DNA of 64,000 nt, from contig JAEYPF010000001.1 in assembly GCA_023411115.1 (NCBI GenBank), positions 1 to 64,000 of the forward strand, given 5' to 3'. A model generated the notes under the pieces. That model did not search any database. It saw nothing but the letters and a program-made list of their open reading frames with translations, and was not told the DNA's origin. A program made the position numbers and the translations under genes. Below are positions 52,254 to 60,871 of the stretch, one piece after another; the stretch's first letter is position 1, and every line of letters starts with the position of its first letter. The stretch is from Methanobacteriota archaeon. GTDB lineage: Archaea; Methanobacteriota; Methanobacteria; Methanobacteriales; Methanobacteriaceae.

Positions 52254-53930
52254 ATGTGCATATTTATTATTGGAGGTAGTACATTCAATAGTAAATATGA
52301 ATATCTCGATAAAAGGGAAATTTTTGAGAAGTTAGAAGTTGCAAAAAATAGAATCGCCGAGCTTGAAGAATCCAATAAACTTTATCAAAGTGTAGCAGAG
52401 TTAGTTTCTGATTATGTATTTAAAATAGATATCAATCCAGATGGAAAGCCATCACTTAATTTTTTAGGTCTTAGATCTGAAAAATATTCTGAAGATAAGT
52501 TTTACAACGTACTGGGGTACTGGCCCCATGAATTAACAAATTTTGAAAAGTTTGATAGGATAATCCACACTGATGATCTATCTGATATGCGCAATTTCAG
52601 GCAAAAAGTTCTTTCAGGGCATCAAAACAGTTATAAGTGCCGAATTTTCACGAAAAATAAGGAAATCACGTGGTGGAGTGGAACTGGAAAGCCCATAATG
52701 GACGAGGATCAACACGTGATTGGGGCTGTAATTACTGCAAACAATGTTACCAGACATAAACTTACAGAAATAGCCTTGAAGGAAAATGAAGAAAAATTTC
52801 GTGAAATATTCAATAGAGCAAATGATATGATCACGCTGGTTGAACTGGAAGAAAATAGCCAGCCTGGACGGTTTTTAGAGGTAAATGACGTCGCAGTACA
52901 AAGATTAGGCTATAGCAAAAAAGAATTACTGAGGATGCCTATTATAAAAATAATTGCTCCAGAGTGCAGATCTCTGGTAGCTAAAAATTCTAATGATTTG
53001 AGGAAAAATAAGCATATAACCTTTGAAATTGTCCACATGACCAAATGGGGATCTAGAATACCGGTTGAAGTTAGCACTCATATTTTTAAATTTAAGGAAA
53101 AGGAAGTTATCCTTGCCATTTCTCGCGATATTACGGAACGTAAACAATCAGAAAAGCAGTTGAGAAGACTTGTTGGAGATTTGAAAAGTTCTAATGATGA
53201 ATTAGAACAATTTATTTATTCTGCTTATCATGACCTTCAAGAGCCGCTTCGAACAGTTGCAAGTTACACTCAGTTGATTGCGCACCGCTACAAAGATAAA
53301 CTGGGCCCTGATGCTAACGATTTTATCAATTATGCCGTAAACGGCGCTGTTAGAATGCAGCAAATAATCCAGGATTTAATTGAATATTCGAGTGTCGTAA
53401 CTGATGGAGGGGAGTTTGAACCATTTGATCTTGAGAATGCATTGAAAGAATCCATTTTAAACCTTAATGTGGTTATAGAAAATAGTAATGCAGAAATAAC
53501 GTATGATCATCTCCCGAAAATAATTGCAGATAGAGAGCAGATGGTCAAGCTTTTCCAGAATCTGATTGATAATGCAATTAAGTTTAAAAAAGAGAATGAG
53601 CCTCCTGAAATCCATATTTCAGTTTCTGAGGACAAACAAAACAGAGAACATGTTTTTTCTGTTACAGATAATGGAATAGGGTTAGAATCTCAGTATGCTA
53701 AACGAATTTTTGTACTATTCCAGAAATTACATACCCTTGATAAGTATCAGGGTAACGGCATTGGTCTTGCAGTTTCTAAAAGGATAGTTAAGCGCCATGG
53801 GGGGCATATCTGGGTAGAGTCAGTGCCTCAAAAGGGAGCAACGTTTTATTTTACCATACCTTACGATATAGAGCACCTCAAAGTTGAGCATGCGACGCAG
53901 GATTTTAAAAATAAGGATCTAATTTTATAG
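52254..53930 (+). CDS. PAS-domain sensor histidine kinase
   Basis: The 558-residue protein has a coiled-coil start, a PAS_3-like PAS domain (about 55-165) and a second PAS (about 175-290). The DHp domain carries the H-box YHDLQEPLR, and the ATPase domain has N-box LFQNLIDNAIKFKK, G1 DNGIGL and G2 GNGIGLAVSKRIV. There are no membrane helices. The DHp segment is very similar to that of the kinase at 1-1780, so they may share a partner. The ATG at 52254 has no SD, so translation could be leaderless. Confidence 0.9.
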   Translation: MCIFIIGGSTFNSKYEYLDKREIFEKLEVAKNRIAELEESNKLYQSVAELVSDYVFKIDINPDGKPSLNFLGLRSEKYSEDKFYNVLGYWPHELTNFEKFDRIIHTDDLSDMRNFRQKVLSGHQNSYKCRIFTKNKEITWWSGTGKPIMDEDQHVIGAVITANNVTRHKLTEIALKENEEKFREIFNRANDMITLVELEENSQPGRFLEVNDVAVQRLGYSKKELLRMPIIKIIAPECRSLVAKNSNDLRKNKHITFEIVHMTKWGSRIPVEVSTHIFKFKEKEVILAISRDITERKQSEKQLRRLVGDLKSSNDELEQFIYSAYHDLQEPLRTVASYTQLIAHRYKDKLGPDANDFINYAVNGAVRMQQIIQDLIEYSSVVTDGGEFEPFDLENALKESILNLNVVIENSNAEITYDHLPKIIADREQMVKLFQNLIDNAIKFKKENEPPEIHISVSEDKQNREHVFSVTDNGIGLESQYAKRIFVLFQKLHTLDKYQGNGIGLAVSKRIVKRHGGHIWVESVPQKGATFYFTIPYDIEHLKVEHATQDFKNKDLIL

Positions 53931-53995
53931 GCCTATTTTAATAAAAATATTAAAAAAGAAAAGAAGTAAGATGAATTATAAATTTAATTATTTGA

Positions 53996-54088
<93 letters not shown>

Positions 54089-54091
54089 TCT

Positions 54092-54146
54092 TTCACCTAA
54101 AAAATCTCGATTTTTTGGTTCAGGAATTCTGTGAATTCCTTCACCT
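54092..54146. repeat. double-hairpin element with 7-bp direct repeats containing an SD
   Basis: Two palindromes, AAAAAATC-tc-GATTTTTT (54099-54116) and AGGAATTC-tgt-GAATTCCT (54122-54140), are flanked by the 7-bp direct repeat TTCACCT (54092-54098 and 54140-54146). On the minus strand this repeat is AGGTGAA, the SD of the 30-residue ORF. The repeat spacing is 48 bp. The outer arms are GGT/ACC with a GA/GA mismatch. Confidence 0.8.
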
Positions 54147-54268
54147 CATCTTTTTATTGTTTTACTATAAATATATACTTTGTGGTTAGTGAAATATACT
54201 AATTATAAAAATAACTTTAAGGGTCTTGAGAGAAACCTTTATTATTGGTAACAACATAATTATTTTCA

Positions 54269-55027
54269 ATGTTAAATGGGGCTGAAGATAACAGTAAAGA
54301 AATGACAGAAATTAAGTCAAGACTAGAGAAGATGCATAAGGATATTAAAAACCTTATGGAAAACACTAATCAGCAGTATCTTGACTTAATACTTGCAAAT
54401 TCAAAAAAAGACGTTTTGAATTCAATTATGGAATATGTAATGCAAGATATTGAAAATGGTCTTGAAAGAAGTATGCTTAAAAAATGTGATATGAAAAATG
54501 AATGTAAACATAGATTTACTAGTTTTTTACAGGATAATGCGGGCCTCATTGCACAGGATATTGTGTCTGAAAGCACAATAAATAAAAATATGGCCGAATT
54601 GAACCAAATAGAAAAAGAAACGCCATATAAAAAATGTGATACTTGTTTTTTAGAGGTAAATGATATTTTCAAAAAACAGGTAAATTTAATGCGTTCACTC
54701 CATATTTACAGCACACAGGGCGAAAAAAAGCAGTGCATATCTTCAATTTGTGAAGAATCAGTAGTTAAGGAAGTCCTTGAACCGTTATCCAATAAACAAC
54801 GGCTTCAAATTCTAAAATCTATGGCAAATGAAACAAAAACGTTTTCATCACTTTCTGAACTAACTGGACTTCGGGGAGGAAACCTACTTTTTCACCTTCA
54901 AAAACTACTTGACAGCGACATAATTCTCCAGCGCCATGAAAGGGGAGATTATATGCTTACTGAAAAAGGATATAAACTTCTGGTAGTGCTGAGCGAAGTT
55001 CATATAGTTTTAAATGAAAAACAGTAA
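54269..55027 (+). CDS. winged-helix regulator with Cys-rich N-terminal domain
   Basis: The 252-residue protein has a helical N-terminal part with several Cys (KKCDMKNECKHR, YKKCDTCFLE and KKQCISSICEE). A C-terminal ArsR-like winged helix follows (LSNKQRLQILKSMANETKTFSSLSELTGLRGGNLLFHLQKL...GDYMLTEKGYKLL). The Cys could bind a metal or sense redox. I do not recognise a named family. The ATG at 54269 has no SD, so it may be leaderless. It is next to the Cys-rich small ORF and the PAS kinase. Confidence 0.7.
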   Translation: MLNGAEDNSKEMTEIKSRLEKMHKDIKNLMENTNQQYLDLILANSKKDVLNSIMEYVMQDIENGLERSMLKKCDMKNECKHRFTSFLQDNAGLIAQDIVSESTINKNMAELNQIEKETPYKKCDTCFLEVNDIFKKQVNLMRSLHIYSTQGEKKQCISSICEESVVKEVLEPLSNKQRLQILKSMANETKTFSSLSELTGLRGGNLLFHLQKLLDSDIILQRHERGDYMLTEKGYKLLVVLSEVHIVLNEKQ

Positions 55028-55036
55028 TTTAATACT

Positions 55037-55696
55037 TTACTGGACGTACAAGGCTGATTTTAAAAGATTTTCCCTTACATCTGGAATTAAGCATTCTAAA
55101 AATCTCAATAAATCCTTAGCAGATTCATAATTTTGATTTGACTCATCATCCAATTCATTTTGGGTCCATGAATATATCCATGACATAGGCACGTTTATTA
55201 GAGGATAAATTAGTTTTTTATCACTATAACTTTCATTTGAACTTAATAGCTCTATTTTTTTACCCTCTAGCATTAATTTCAGGATATTTTCAGCCTCATC
55301 ATCCAATGTAAGATGCATTGCTATCGTATTAATATCTAAACCATTGGATTCATCAATACTATTTCCAGAAACGAGTTCGATTCCATATTTTCTTTGATAC
55401 GGCTCTAAAACTGCATAAAGAGCAAAATTACGTGGATCATCATTTTTAATTAAAAATATTTTTTCTTTAGGGCGAATGCAGTGGGCAAGATTCCTTGAAG
55501 CCCTCATACAGATTTTCTGAAATATTTTGGACCTGATAACCTTCGCTTCAGGAAAGCTCTTTTCAAATAGTTCTTCTTTCTTCCTTGAAAATCGTGAGAA
55601 CTTCAGGTTATTTATATATATTTCACGGTCAATTATACTAACAAATCTAGTATCAACACCAATTTTTTGTAAAAATTTAACCAGATCTTTGTTCAT
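55037..55696 (-). CDS. uncharacterised protein with PP-loop-like C-terminal half
   Basis: The 219-residue protein has no clear catalytic motif. The segment INTIAMHLTLDDEAENILKLMLEGKKIELL resembles the C-terminal half of PP-loop (TtcA-like) tRNA thiolation enzymes, but the SGGxDS ATP-binding loop is not seen. It may be a degenerate or structural relative. The gene is convergent with the Cys-rich regulator with a 9-bp gap. No ribosome site stands out (AGGGAGTACA is present about 6 nt from the start). Confidence 0.5.
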   Translation of the reverse strand: MNKDLVKFLQKIGVDTRFVSIIDREIYINNLKFSRFSRKKEELFEKSFPEAKVIRSKIFQKICMRASRNLAHCIRPKEKIFLIKNDDPRNFALYAVLEPYQRKYGIELVSGNSIDESNGLDINTIAMHLTLDDEAENILKLMLEGKKIELLSSNESYSDKKLIYPLINVPMSWIYSWTQNELDDESNQNYESAKDLLRFLECLIPDVRENLLKSALYVQ

Positions 55697-55862
55697 TGTA
55701 CTCCCTATGATTTTTAAGTTTTATCAATTCTATTTTATAATTTTCAGCTTAAATAATTAGATACTGAAAAATTATTTCAATTAATTTTAAATTTGATTTA
55801 TACTTAAATAAATAAAAAAAAGGATATAATGCATTAAACCAGCACTATAACTTTAATGATGT

Positions 55863-56354
55863 TTATTGAGTTACTGTAACCCAGTTATAACCGTCGCCGC
55901 CACATGCACCACATCTAATTTTACCATCGCCGCCACATGCTTTACATGCTGCTTTGATCTTTCCAGAACCTCCACATGTTGCACATTCGTATTCATAACA
56001 TGCAGCCTGCACTTTACCTTCTGTTATAACTTTGCCATTTCCATTACAGGTTGGACAATTGATATATGTACATCCATCGCCGCCACATGCGCTGCATTTA
56101 AAGTATCCCTTACCATTGCAGTTTGTACAGATCTGTTTCACTTTTTTGGTTGTTGCGTCAGCCTTTTGAGTGGTGTCATTAGTTTTATTGGCAGTTAAAT
56201 TAACTGTATTTTGTTGATTCACATTTTCGGCTGATGTTGACGTTTGTGCAGTTACAGAAGTTTGTGAAGGATTATTAAACACATAACTACATCCTACAAC
56301 ACCGCCTGCAAGTGCCAGGACCACTATTATCCCCAATATAATTTTACTCTCCAT
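55863..56354 (-). CDS. exported CxxCxGxG (DnaJ-type) zinc-knuckle protein
   Basis: The protein of about 163 residues has a signal anchor or lipobox (ALAGGVVGC), a Thr/Asn/Gln-rich linker and a C-terminal domain with repeated CxxCxGxG knuckles. These are CTNCNGKG, CSACGGDG, CPTCNGNG, CATCGGSG, CKACGGDG and CGACGGDG, in DnaJ style but without a J domain. Pairs of knuckles bind zinc. It would face outside the cell, which is unusual for this domain. I chose ATG at 56354 with GGGGG upstream. A palindrome TGTGAT-N4-ATCACA lies at the upstream promoter. Confidence 0.75.
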   Translation of the reverse strand: MESKIILGIIVVLALAGGVVGCSYVFNNPSQTSVTAQTSTSAENVNQQNTVNLTANKTNDTTQKADATTKKVKQICTNCNGKGYFKCSACGGDGCTYINCPTCNGNGKVITEGKVQAACYEYECATCGGSGKIKAACKACGGDGKIRCGACGGDGYNWVTVTQ

Positions 56355-56439
56355 TATTACGCCCCCAATCACATTTTAATTTTTTTTGAAATGTCTAGAC
56401 TGAGGATATCTTATTTTTCACATGCATTTAAGCGTTTTA

Positions 56440-56464
56440 ATATTTATATGTGATGTATATCACA
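56440..56464 (-). promoter_or_regulatory. TGTGAT-N4-ATCACA dyad at a TATA box
   Basis: A perfect dyad TGTGAT-gtat-ATCACA (56449-56464) is directly next to a TATA-like element ATAAATATTA on the minus strand (about 56440-56448). It lies about 95 bp before the start of the exported zinc-knuckle gene. It resembles CRP/FNR-type half-sites in sequence and probably binds a dimeric regulator. Confidence 0.5.
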
Positions 56465-56612
56465 CTAATCCCCTCAAAATACGTTAATCGTATCATTTGC
56501 TTATTTCAATTCTATATTTCACGTAAATATTAATTAAGGGGGTTATTTTTCCAAATTAAAAATAAAAATTTTTATAAACATGCAAAAAGAAAATTTATTT
56601 TTGGGTATTATC

Positions 56613-57536
56613 ATGCTTAAAATCTTTGGCAAAAAAGAGAAAGAACGGGATATTTTGGAAATAGATTTGAGAGAACCGGTTGATTGTCTCTGTGATTTTA
56701 CATACAATTTTTACTGGCAGCATAACGGAGAAAAACTTGCTCCAGAGTGGAAAGTTCCAGGCAACGACATTACCTTCAAAGATTTAGTAGAACATCTTAA
56801 AAATAGAGGTACGGTAAAGATAAACGGAAATGCAGGCCACAGGTTAGGTTCCAGTATGGGTGCAGATTTGAAATTCTTTGGCGGAACCGGTGGAGAAATC
56901 AATGTGGGCGATATAATTGTAGATGGTGACATTGACACTCGAATGGGTATAAGCATGGTTAAGGGTAGTATTTACGTAAAAGGTACTGTTAAAGCACCAA
57001 TTGGTAATCTGGTTGAAGTTAAATCAGATATGGATGGATATAAAAAATTTAGATCAATTACAGACATCATGAAAAATGGTTTGGAAGGAGAGAAGCTTCA
57101 AGGAGCCCAGATGATGAATGACCGGCTTGTAATAAATGACGGGGTCGTTAGAGATACTGTTGGCTCAAGATTAGATGATGATGGTGAAATAGTTGTAAAC
57201 AGCAACGTTGATTTAAGTACAGGGATATTAATGCGAAACGGCACTGTGAGAATTAATGGAAATGCTGGAAAAAATACTGGAGCGCTCTTAAATGGCGGAA
57301 CTGTAATTATAAATGGTAATTGCGATGATTTTACAGGTATAGACATGATTAAAGGGTCTATAATTGTCAATGGAAATGCCGGAAAATTTTTAGCTGCAAA
57401 TAAAAAAAGAGGGGCAGTATTTGCAAAAAAAGGAAGCCCAATACCTCCAGTTGAGGAAAAAAATCTCAGTAGTGAAGATAGTGCCATGCTTTTAAAATAT
57501 GGATTTAATCCCAGGGAATTTAAAAAATTTGAGTAA
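56613..57536 (+). CDS. GXGXG-motif protein (FwdC / GltB-C-terminal-like)
   Basis: The protein of about 307 residues has a right-handed beta-helix of G-rich repeats: VKINGNAGHRLGSSMGADLKFFGGTGGEINVGDIIVDGDIDTRMGISM and VRINGNAGKNTGALLNGGTVIINGNCDDFTGIDM. This is the GXGXG domain of FwdC (formylmethanofuran dehydrogenase) and of glutamate synthase. It stands alone with no fwd or glt genes nearby. I prefer the ATG at 56613 with GGGT upstream. The in-frame ATG at 56580 is next to a TATA-like TTTTTATAAAC and would lie at or before the transcript start. Confidence 0.75.
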   Translation: MLKIFGKKEKERDILEIDLREPVDCLCDFTYNFYWQHNGEKLAPEWKVPGNDITFKDLVEHLKNRGTVKINGNAGHRLGSSMGADLKFFGGTGGEINVGDIIVDGDIDTRMGISMVKGSIYVKGTVKAPIGNLVEVKSDMDGYKKFRSITDIMKNGLEGEKLQGAQMMNDRLVINDGVVRDTVGSRLDDDGEIVVNSNVDLSTGILMRNGTVRINGNAGKNTGALLNGGTVIINGNCDDFTGIDMIKGSIIVNGNAGKFLAANKKRGAVFAKKGSPIPPVEEKNLSSEDSAMLLKYGFNPREFKKFE

Positions 57537-57611
57537 TGAATAAACTTTTATTTAATGCTTTTTTATATTAGAATACTAAAATTAGATTAATCTAGTCACA
57601 GGAGTTCATTC

Positions 57612-58250
57612 ATGGTAAGTATAATAGAATATGTAAGTCAGATAGCAATTGATATCATAAGTTATTTAGGATACTGGGGTGTATTTTTGGCAATGACCAT
57701 TGAAAGCGCATGCATTCCCCTTCCAAGTGAAGTTATAATGCCTTTTGCAGGATTTGAAGTATCTAAAGGTAATATGACCCTTTTGGGAATAACTATTGTA
57801 GGTACACTTGGAAATGTAGTAGGTTCATGGATTGCATATTTTGTTGGTTTAAAGGGTGGAAGGCCATTTTTGGAAAAATATGGTAAATATGTATTCATAA
57901 GTCCTAGAAGTCTGGATAGAGCTCATAATTGGTTTGAAAGGTATGGTCATGAAGCAGTTTTTATAAGCCGTATGCTTCCGGGTATTCGAACATTTATATC
58001 GCTACCTGCGGGTATAGCTGAAATGGACTTTAAAAAGTTCACTATTTACACTTTTGCAGGTTCACTGCCATGGGTTTTTGCATTAGGATATATTGGAGTC
58101 ATGCTCGGGGTACACTGGGAAGATATAAAACCTTATTTCCATATGCTGGATGTTATTGTTGGAATTGCTATTGTGGTAGCTGTAGTCTATATTGTGTATC
58201 GTTACAGGAAAAGGCAACAAAATTTATCAAAAACAGATGATCAAAATTAA
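57612..58250 (+). CDS. DedA-family membrane protein
   Basis: The 212-residue protein has about five membrane helices and the DedA/SNARE-associated pattern: ESACIPLPSEVIMPFAG near the N-terminus, then FERYGHEAVFISRMLPGIRTFISLPAGIAEM in the middle. DedA proteins support membrane proton balance and lipid scrambling or recycling. The archaeal role is undefined. An ACAGGAGTTCATTC leader gives a GGAG ribosome site. Confidence 0.9.
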   Translation: MVSIIEYVSQIAIDIISYLGYWGVFLAMTIESACIPLPSEVIMPFAGFEVSKGNMTLLGITIVGTLGNVVGSWIAYFVGLKGGRPFLEKYGKYVFISPRSLDRAHNWFERYGHEAVFISRMLPGIRTFISLPAGIAEMDFKKFTIYTFAGSLPWVFALGYIGVMLGVHWEDIKPYFHMLDVIVGIAIVVAVVYIVYRYRKRQQNLSKTDDQN

Positions 58251-58265
58251 TATTTTCATTTTTGA

Positions 58266-58604
58266 TCAATATTTTAAAATAAGAATAACTGCAAATATGA
58301 TGTAAATAATTATTCCGGCAGTTAAGGCAGTCCAGAATCCATATCTTGGAAGTAAATACAGAACACAAACAAGATATAAGATCCAGACAGGAGTAAGTAA
58401 AATTAATCCTTTAACATAGGACGTCACTGCATCTAGGCCTGCTGCAGAGTATACTGTAAATAACGTAATGCCAGTAATAAACGGAAATATTGCAAAAAAT
58501 GCTGCTAATAACCCTTTTTTTTCACTTCCAAAGTAGGTAGTCACTGCAACAATTGATCCTCCTAAAACAAAATATAATAAATATTTTATGACTTCCAACG
58601 TCAT
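58266..58604 (-). CDS. small four-helix membrane protein (DUF3147/GlpM-like)
   Basis: The protein of about 112 residues is almost all hydrophobic with four membrane helices and a short loop SEKKG. The pattern resembles DUF3147/GlpM-type small membrane proteins of unknown function. ATG at 58604 follows GGGTCAGATA. A TTG at 58616 would also be in frame. The gene is convergent with the DedA gene with a 15-bp gap. Confidence 0.65.
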   Translation of the reverse strand: MTLEVIKYLLYFVLGGSIVAVTTYFGSEKKGLLAAFFAIFPFITGITLFTVYSAAGLDAVTSYVKGLILLTPVWILYLVCVLYLLPRYGFWTALTAGIIIYIIFAVILILKY

Positions 58605-58701
58605 TATCTGACCCAAAAAAGTTTTGTTATTTATTAGATATTGATATAAGTAATAATTAAATTTAATTAATTATTATAGTGGGTTGATGCAAATTGGCAA
58701 A

Positions 58702-59739
58702 CTAATTTTTTCCAAATCTTAAATAAACATGCCATTTTTCATTTACAGATATGGCTCGACGGATTATTAGAAGAACAAAAAATATAATGACCTTTATTTT
58801 TATAATAAAAAAATTTGCAGGAGATAAATTGTAATATCCCCAAACAAGCATAAAAACAGCGAGACTTATCCATATCATTGGAAAGGAAAAAATAATGAAT
58901 GTTCGGGGTTTTTGCAGTTTGATGGTCGTTTCTGGTAATTTAATATTGGCTATATTTCCCTGCAATATTCCCGCGAGTGCAATCAGGATATAACTGACTA
59001 CCCAGCCAATGTCAGTCAAACCTCCTGATATGTATGTTCCGTTTAGGAACTGATAACTGAAAATGGTATCTGTAATTACCTGTACTGCAACAGCACCAAT
59101 AAGTAGTATCAGGGGATTTTTTGCCCATTTATCAACGGTTCTAAGCGCTAAATTAAGTAAAAGCGCAAATATAACAAAATCTCGGATTACATAATAAAAA
59201 GACAGTGAAAATGCCAGTGAAGCTTCATTTTGTGTTAAGATAACAAATGAAAGTAAAGTATTCCAGAAAATCAATGAAGCAGATATTATTACAATGGTAA
59301 TATCTAAAATAGTTTTAAATATCTTCTCTGGAGTTCCAAGTGGCCTCATCAATAAAAGAATGCCTATTGCAAAGAAAATGTAGTATAATAAATAAAAAGT
59401 GTCTGCAGGCGAGGGAAAAGGGCTGACATGCAAGAAAAGCTCTATAAATGCCCATAGGGTATCGCCAAGTGTATAAAGTAACTGGGCAAATGCTATCAAT
59501 ATCCAGGCAAAATAAACACGTTTTCCATAGGATTTTGACCGATTTGCGGCGTATAATAAACATAAAACCGCAATAATTCCTATAATTGGCGTTATTATGT
59601 CACTTAAGGCAGTACGGAGATTTGAATCGTTGTATGAACTAAATGATAGGATAATGTAAGCAACTAGAATTATAGCACCGATGATTACGGCATTCTGGAA
59701 AGATATAACGTCTTTTTTGGAATTCTGCAAATTATTCAC
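58702..59739 (-). CDS. polytopic membrane protein (sensor-domain-like)
   Basis: The 345-residue protein has about ten membrane helices with short loops and no catalytic motif. The helical layout (DSNLRTALSDIITPIIGIIAVLCLLYAANRSKS, then YFAWILIAFAQLLYTLGDTLWAFIE) resembles the membrane sensor region found before PAS or kinase domains in some methanogen proteins, but no such domain is attached. It may be an orphan sensor or transporter. I do not recognise a family. Confidence 0.55.
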   Translation of the reverse strand: MNNLQNSKKDVISFQNAVIIGAIILVAYIILSFSSYNDSNLRTALSDIITPIIGIIAVLCLLYAANRSKSYGKRVYFAWILIAFAQLLYTLGDTLWAFIELFLHVSPFPSPADTFYLLYYIFFAIGILLLMRPLGTPEKIFKTILDITIVIISASLIFWNTLLSFVILTQNEASLAFSLSFYYVIRDFVIFALLLNLALRTVDKWAKNPLILLIGAVAVQVITDTIFSYQFLNGTYISGGLTDIGWVVSYILIALAGILQGNIANIKLPETTIKLQKPRTFIIFSFPMIWISLAVFMLVWGYYNLSPANFFIIKIKVIIFFVLLIIRRAISVNEKWHVYLRFGKN

Positions 59740-59879
59740 TTTATTTATATTGGTAAATTGTCATATATTATTTTTTAAATTTGATCGTAAGTCTCTAAAT
59801 CCAAAATTCTGAAATCCAGTAAAATATATTCTTTAGTAAACCATAATAAAATTTAGAAGAATAAAATCAGAGGTTAAAA

Positions 59880-60842
59880 ATGAAATTTTCAGGTAGATGG
59901 AAATTAATTCTCAGACTATGGATTGCAATGGCGCTGCTTTTTGTATTGCTTTACGCGATAATAACTGCAGTTGGTTATTATTTTGGATTTGGAAGACCCG
60001 TGGTATTTGGTATATTTGTACTGGCTATTATCTTTGTTCAATATCTAGCTGGTCCAAAAATGGTTGAAATCACCATGAGGGTAAGGTATGTATCAGAAGC
60101 CGAAGCTCCAAAACTCCATGAAATGGTGGCAGATTTAGCAAGTAAAGCAGGTATTCCTAAACCAAAAATTGGAATTTCTGAAACTAATATACCCAATGCA
60201 TTTGCATTTGGGAAAAGCAAAGGCGATGGACGTATCTGTGTTACAAGAGGAATTCTCAATTTGCTAGATGAAAATGAATTAAAAGCGGTTTTAGGTCATG
60301 AAATGTCTCATATAAATCATAGCGACATGATAGTAATGACTGTGATAAGTGTTGTGCCTCTTATATGTTACTGGATCTTTATCAGTACTCTTTTTTCAGA
60401 TGGAGATCGAGAGGGCGGTACAGCAATAATTGGAATTGGAGCTTTAGTCGCGTATTTCCTTGGAAATCTCTTAGTTCTATTTGTATCCCGTGTTAGGGAA
60501 TACTACGCTGATGAAGGCAGTGTTGAATTAGGAAACCAGCCTAATTACCTTGCAAGCGCTCTTTATAAATTGGTTTATGGATCTGCAAGAGTCAGTAAAG
60601 ATGAACTAAAAGAGGTAGAAGGTGTCAAGGCATTTTTTGTAAATGATATTTCAGATGCACGTAATGAAATAGACAGTCTCAGAGCGATAGATATGGATAA
60701 AGACGGTTCCATAAGTGAAAGTGAACTTGCACAGATTAAATACACAAAAACAAAGGTAAAAACTGCTGATAAAATAATGGAATTATTTTCAACCCATCCA
60801 AATATGGTTAAAAGAATTAAAAGATTATCGGAACTTAGCTAG
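59880..60842 (+). CDS. htpX: HtpX-type membrane zinc metalloprotease with an EF-hand
   Basis: The 320-residue protein has two N-terminal membrane helices, the zincin site HEMSH at 140-144 with the downstream Glu ligand in REYYADE (about 207), and two more helices. This fits HtpX/M48B proteases that degrade damaged membrane proteins. A canonical EF-hand loop DMDKDGSISESE lies at 271-282, with Asp at positions 1, 3 and 5 and Glu at 12. This loop is not part of the usual HtpX core and suggests Ca2+ control. The ATG follows AGAGGTTAAAA. Confidence 0.85.
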   Translation: MKFSGRWKLILRLWIAMALLFVLLYAIITAVGYYFGFGRPVVFGIFVLAIIFVQYLAGPKMVEITMRVRYVSEAEAPKLHEMVADLASKAGIPKPKIGISETNIPNAFAFGKSKGDGRICVTRGILNLLDENELKAVLGHEMSHINHSDMIVMTVISVVPLICYWIFISTLFSDGDREGGTAIIGIGALVAYFLGNLLVLFVSRVREYYADEGSVELGNQPNYLASALYKLVYGSARVSKDELKEVEGVKAFFVNDISDARNEIDSLRAIDMDKDGSISESELAQIKYTKTKVKTADKIMELFSTHPNMVKRIKRLSELS

Positions 60843-60871
60843 TTCCATTTCTTTTTTATATAACAAGTATA

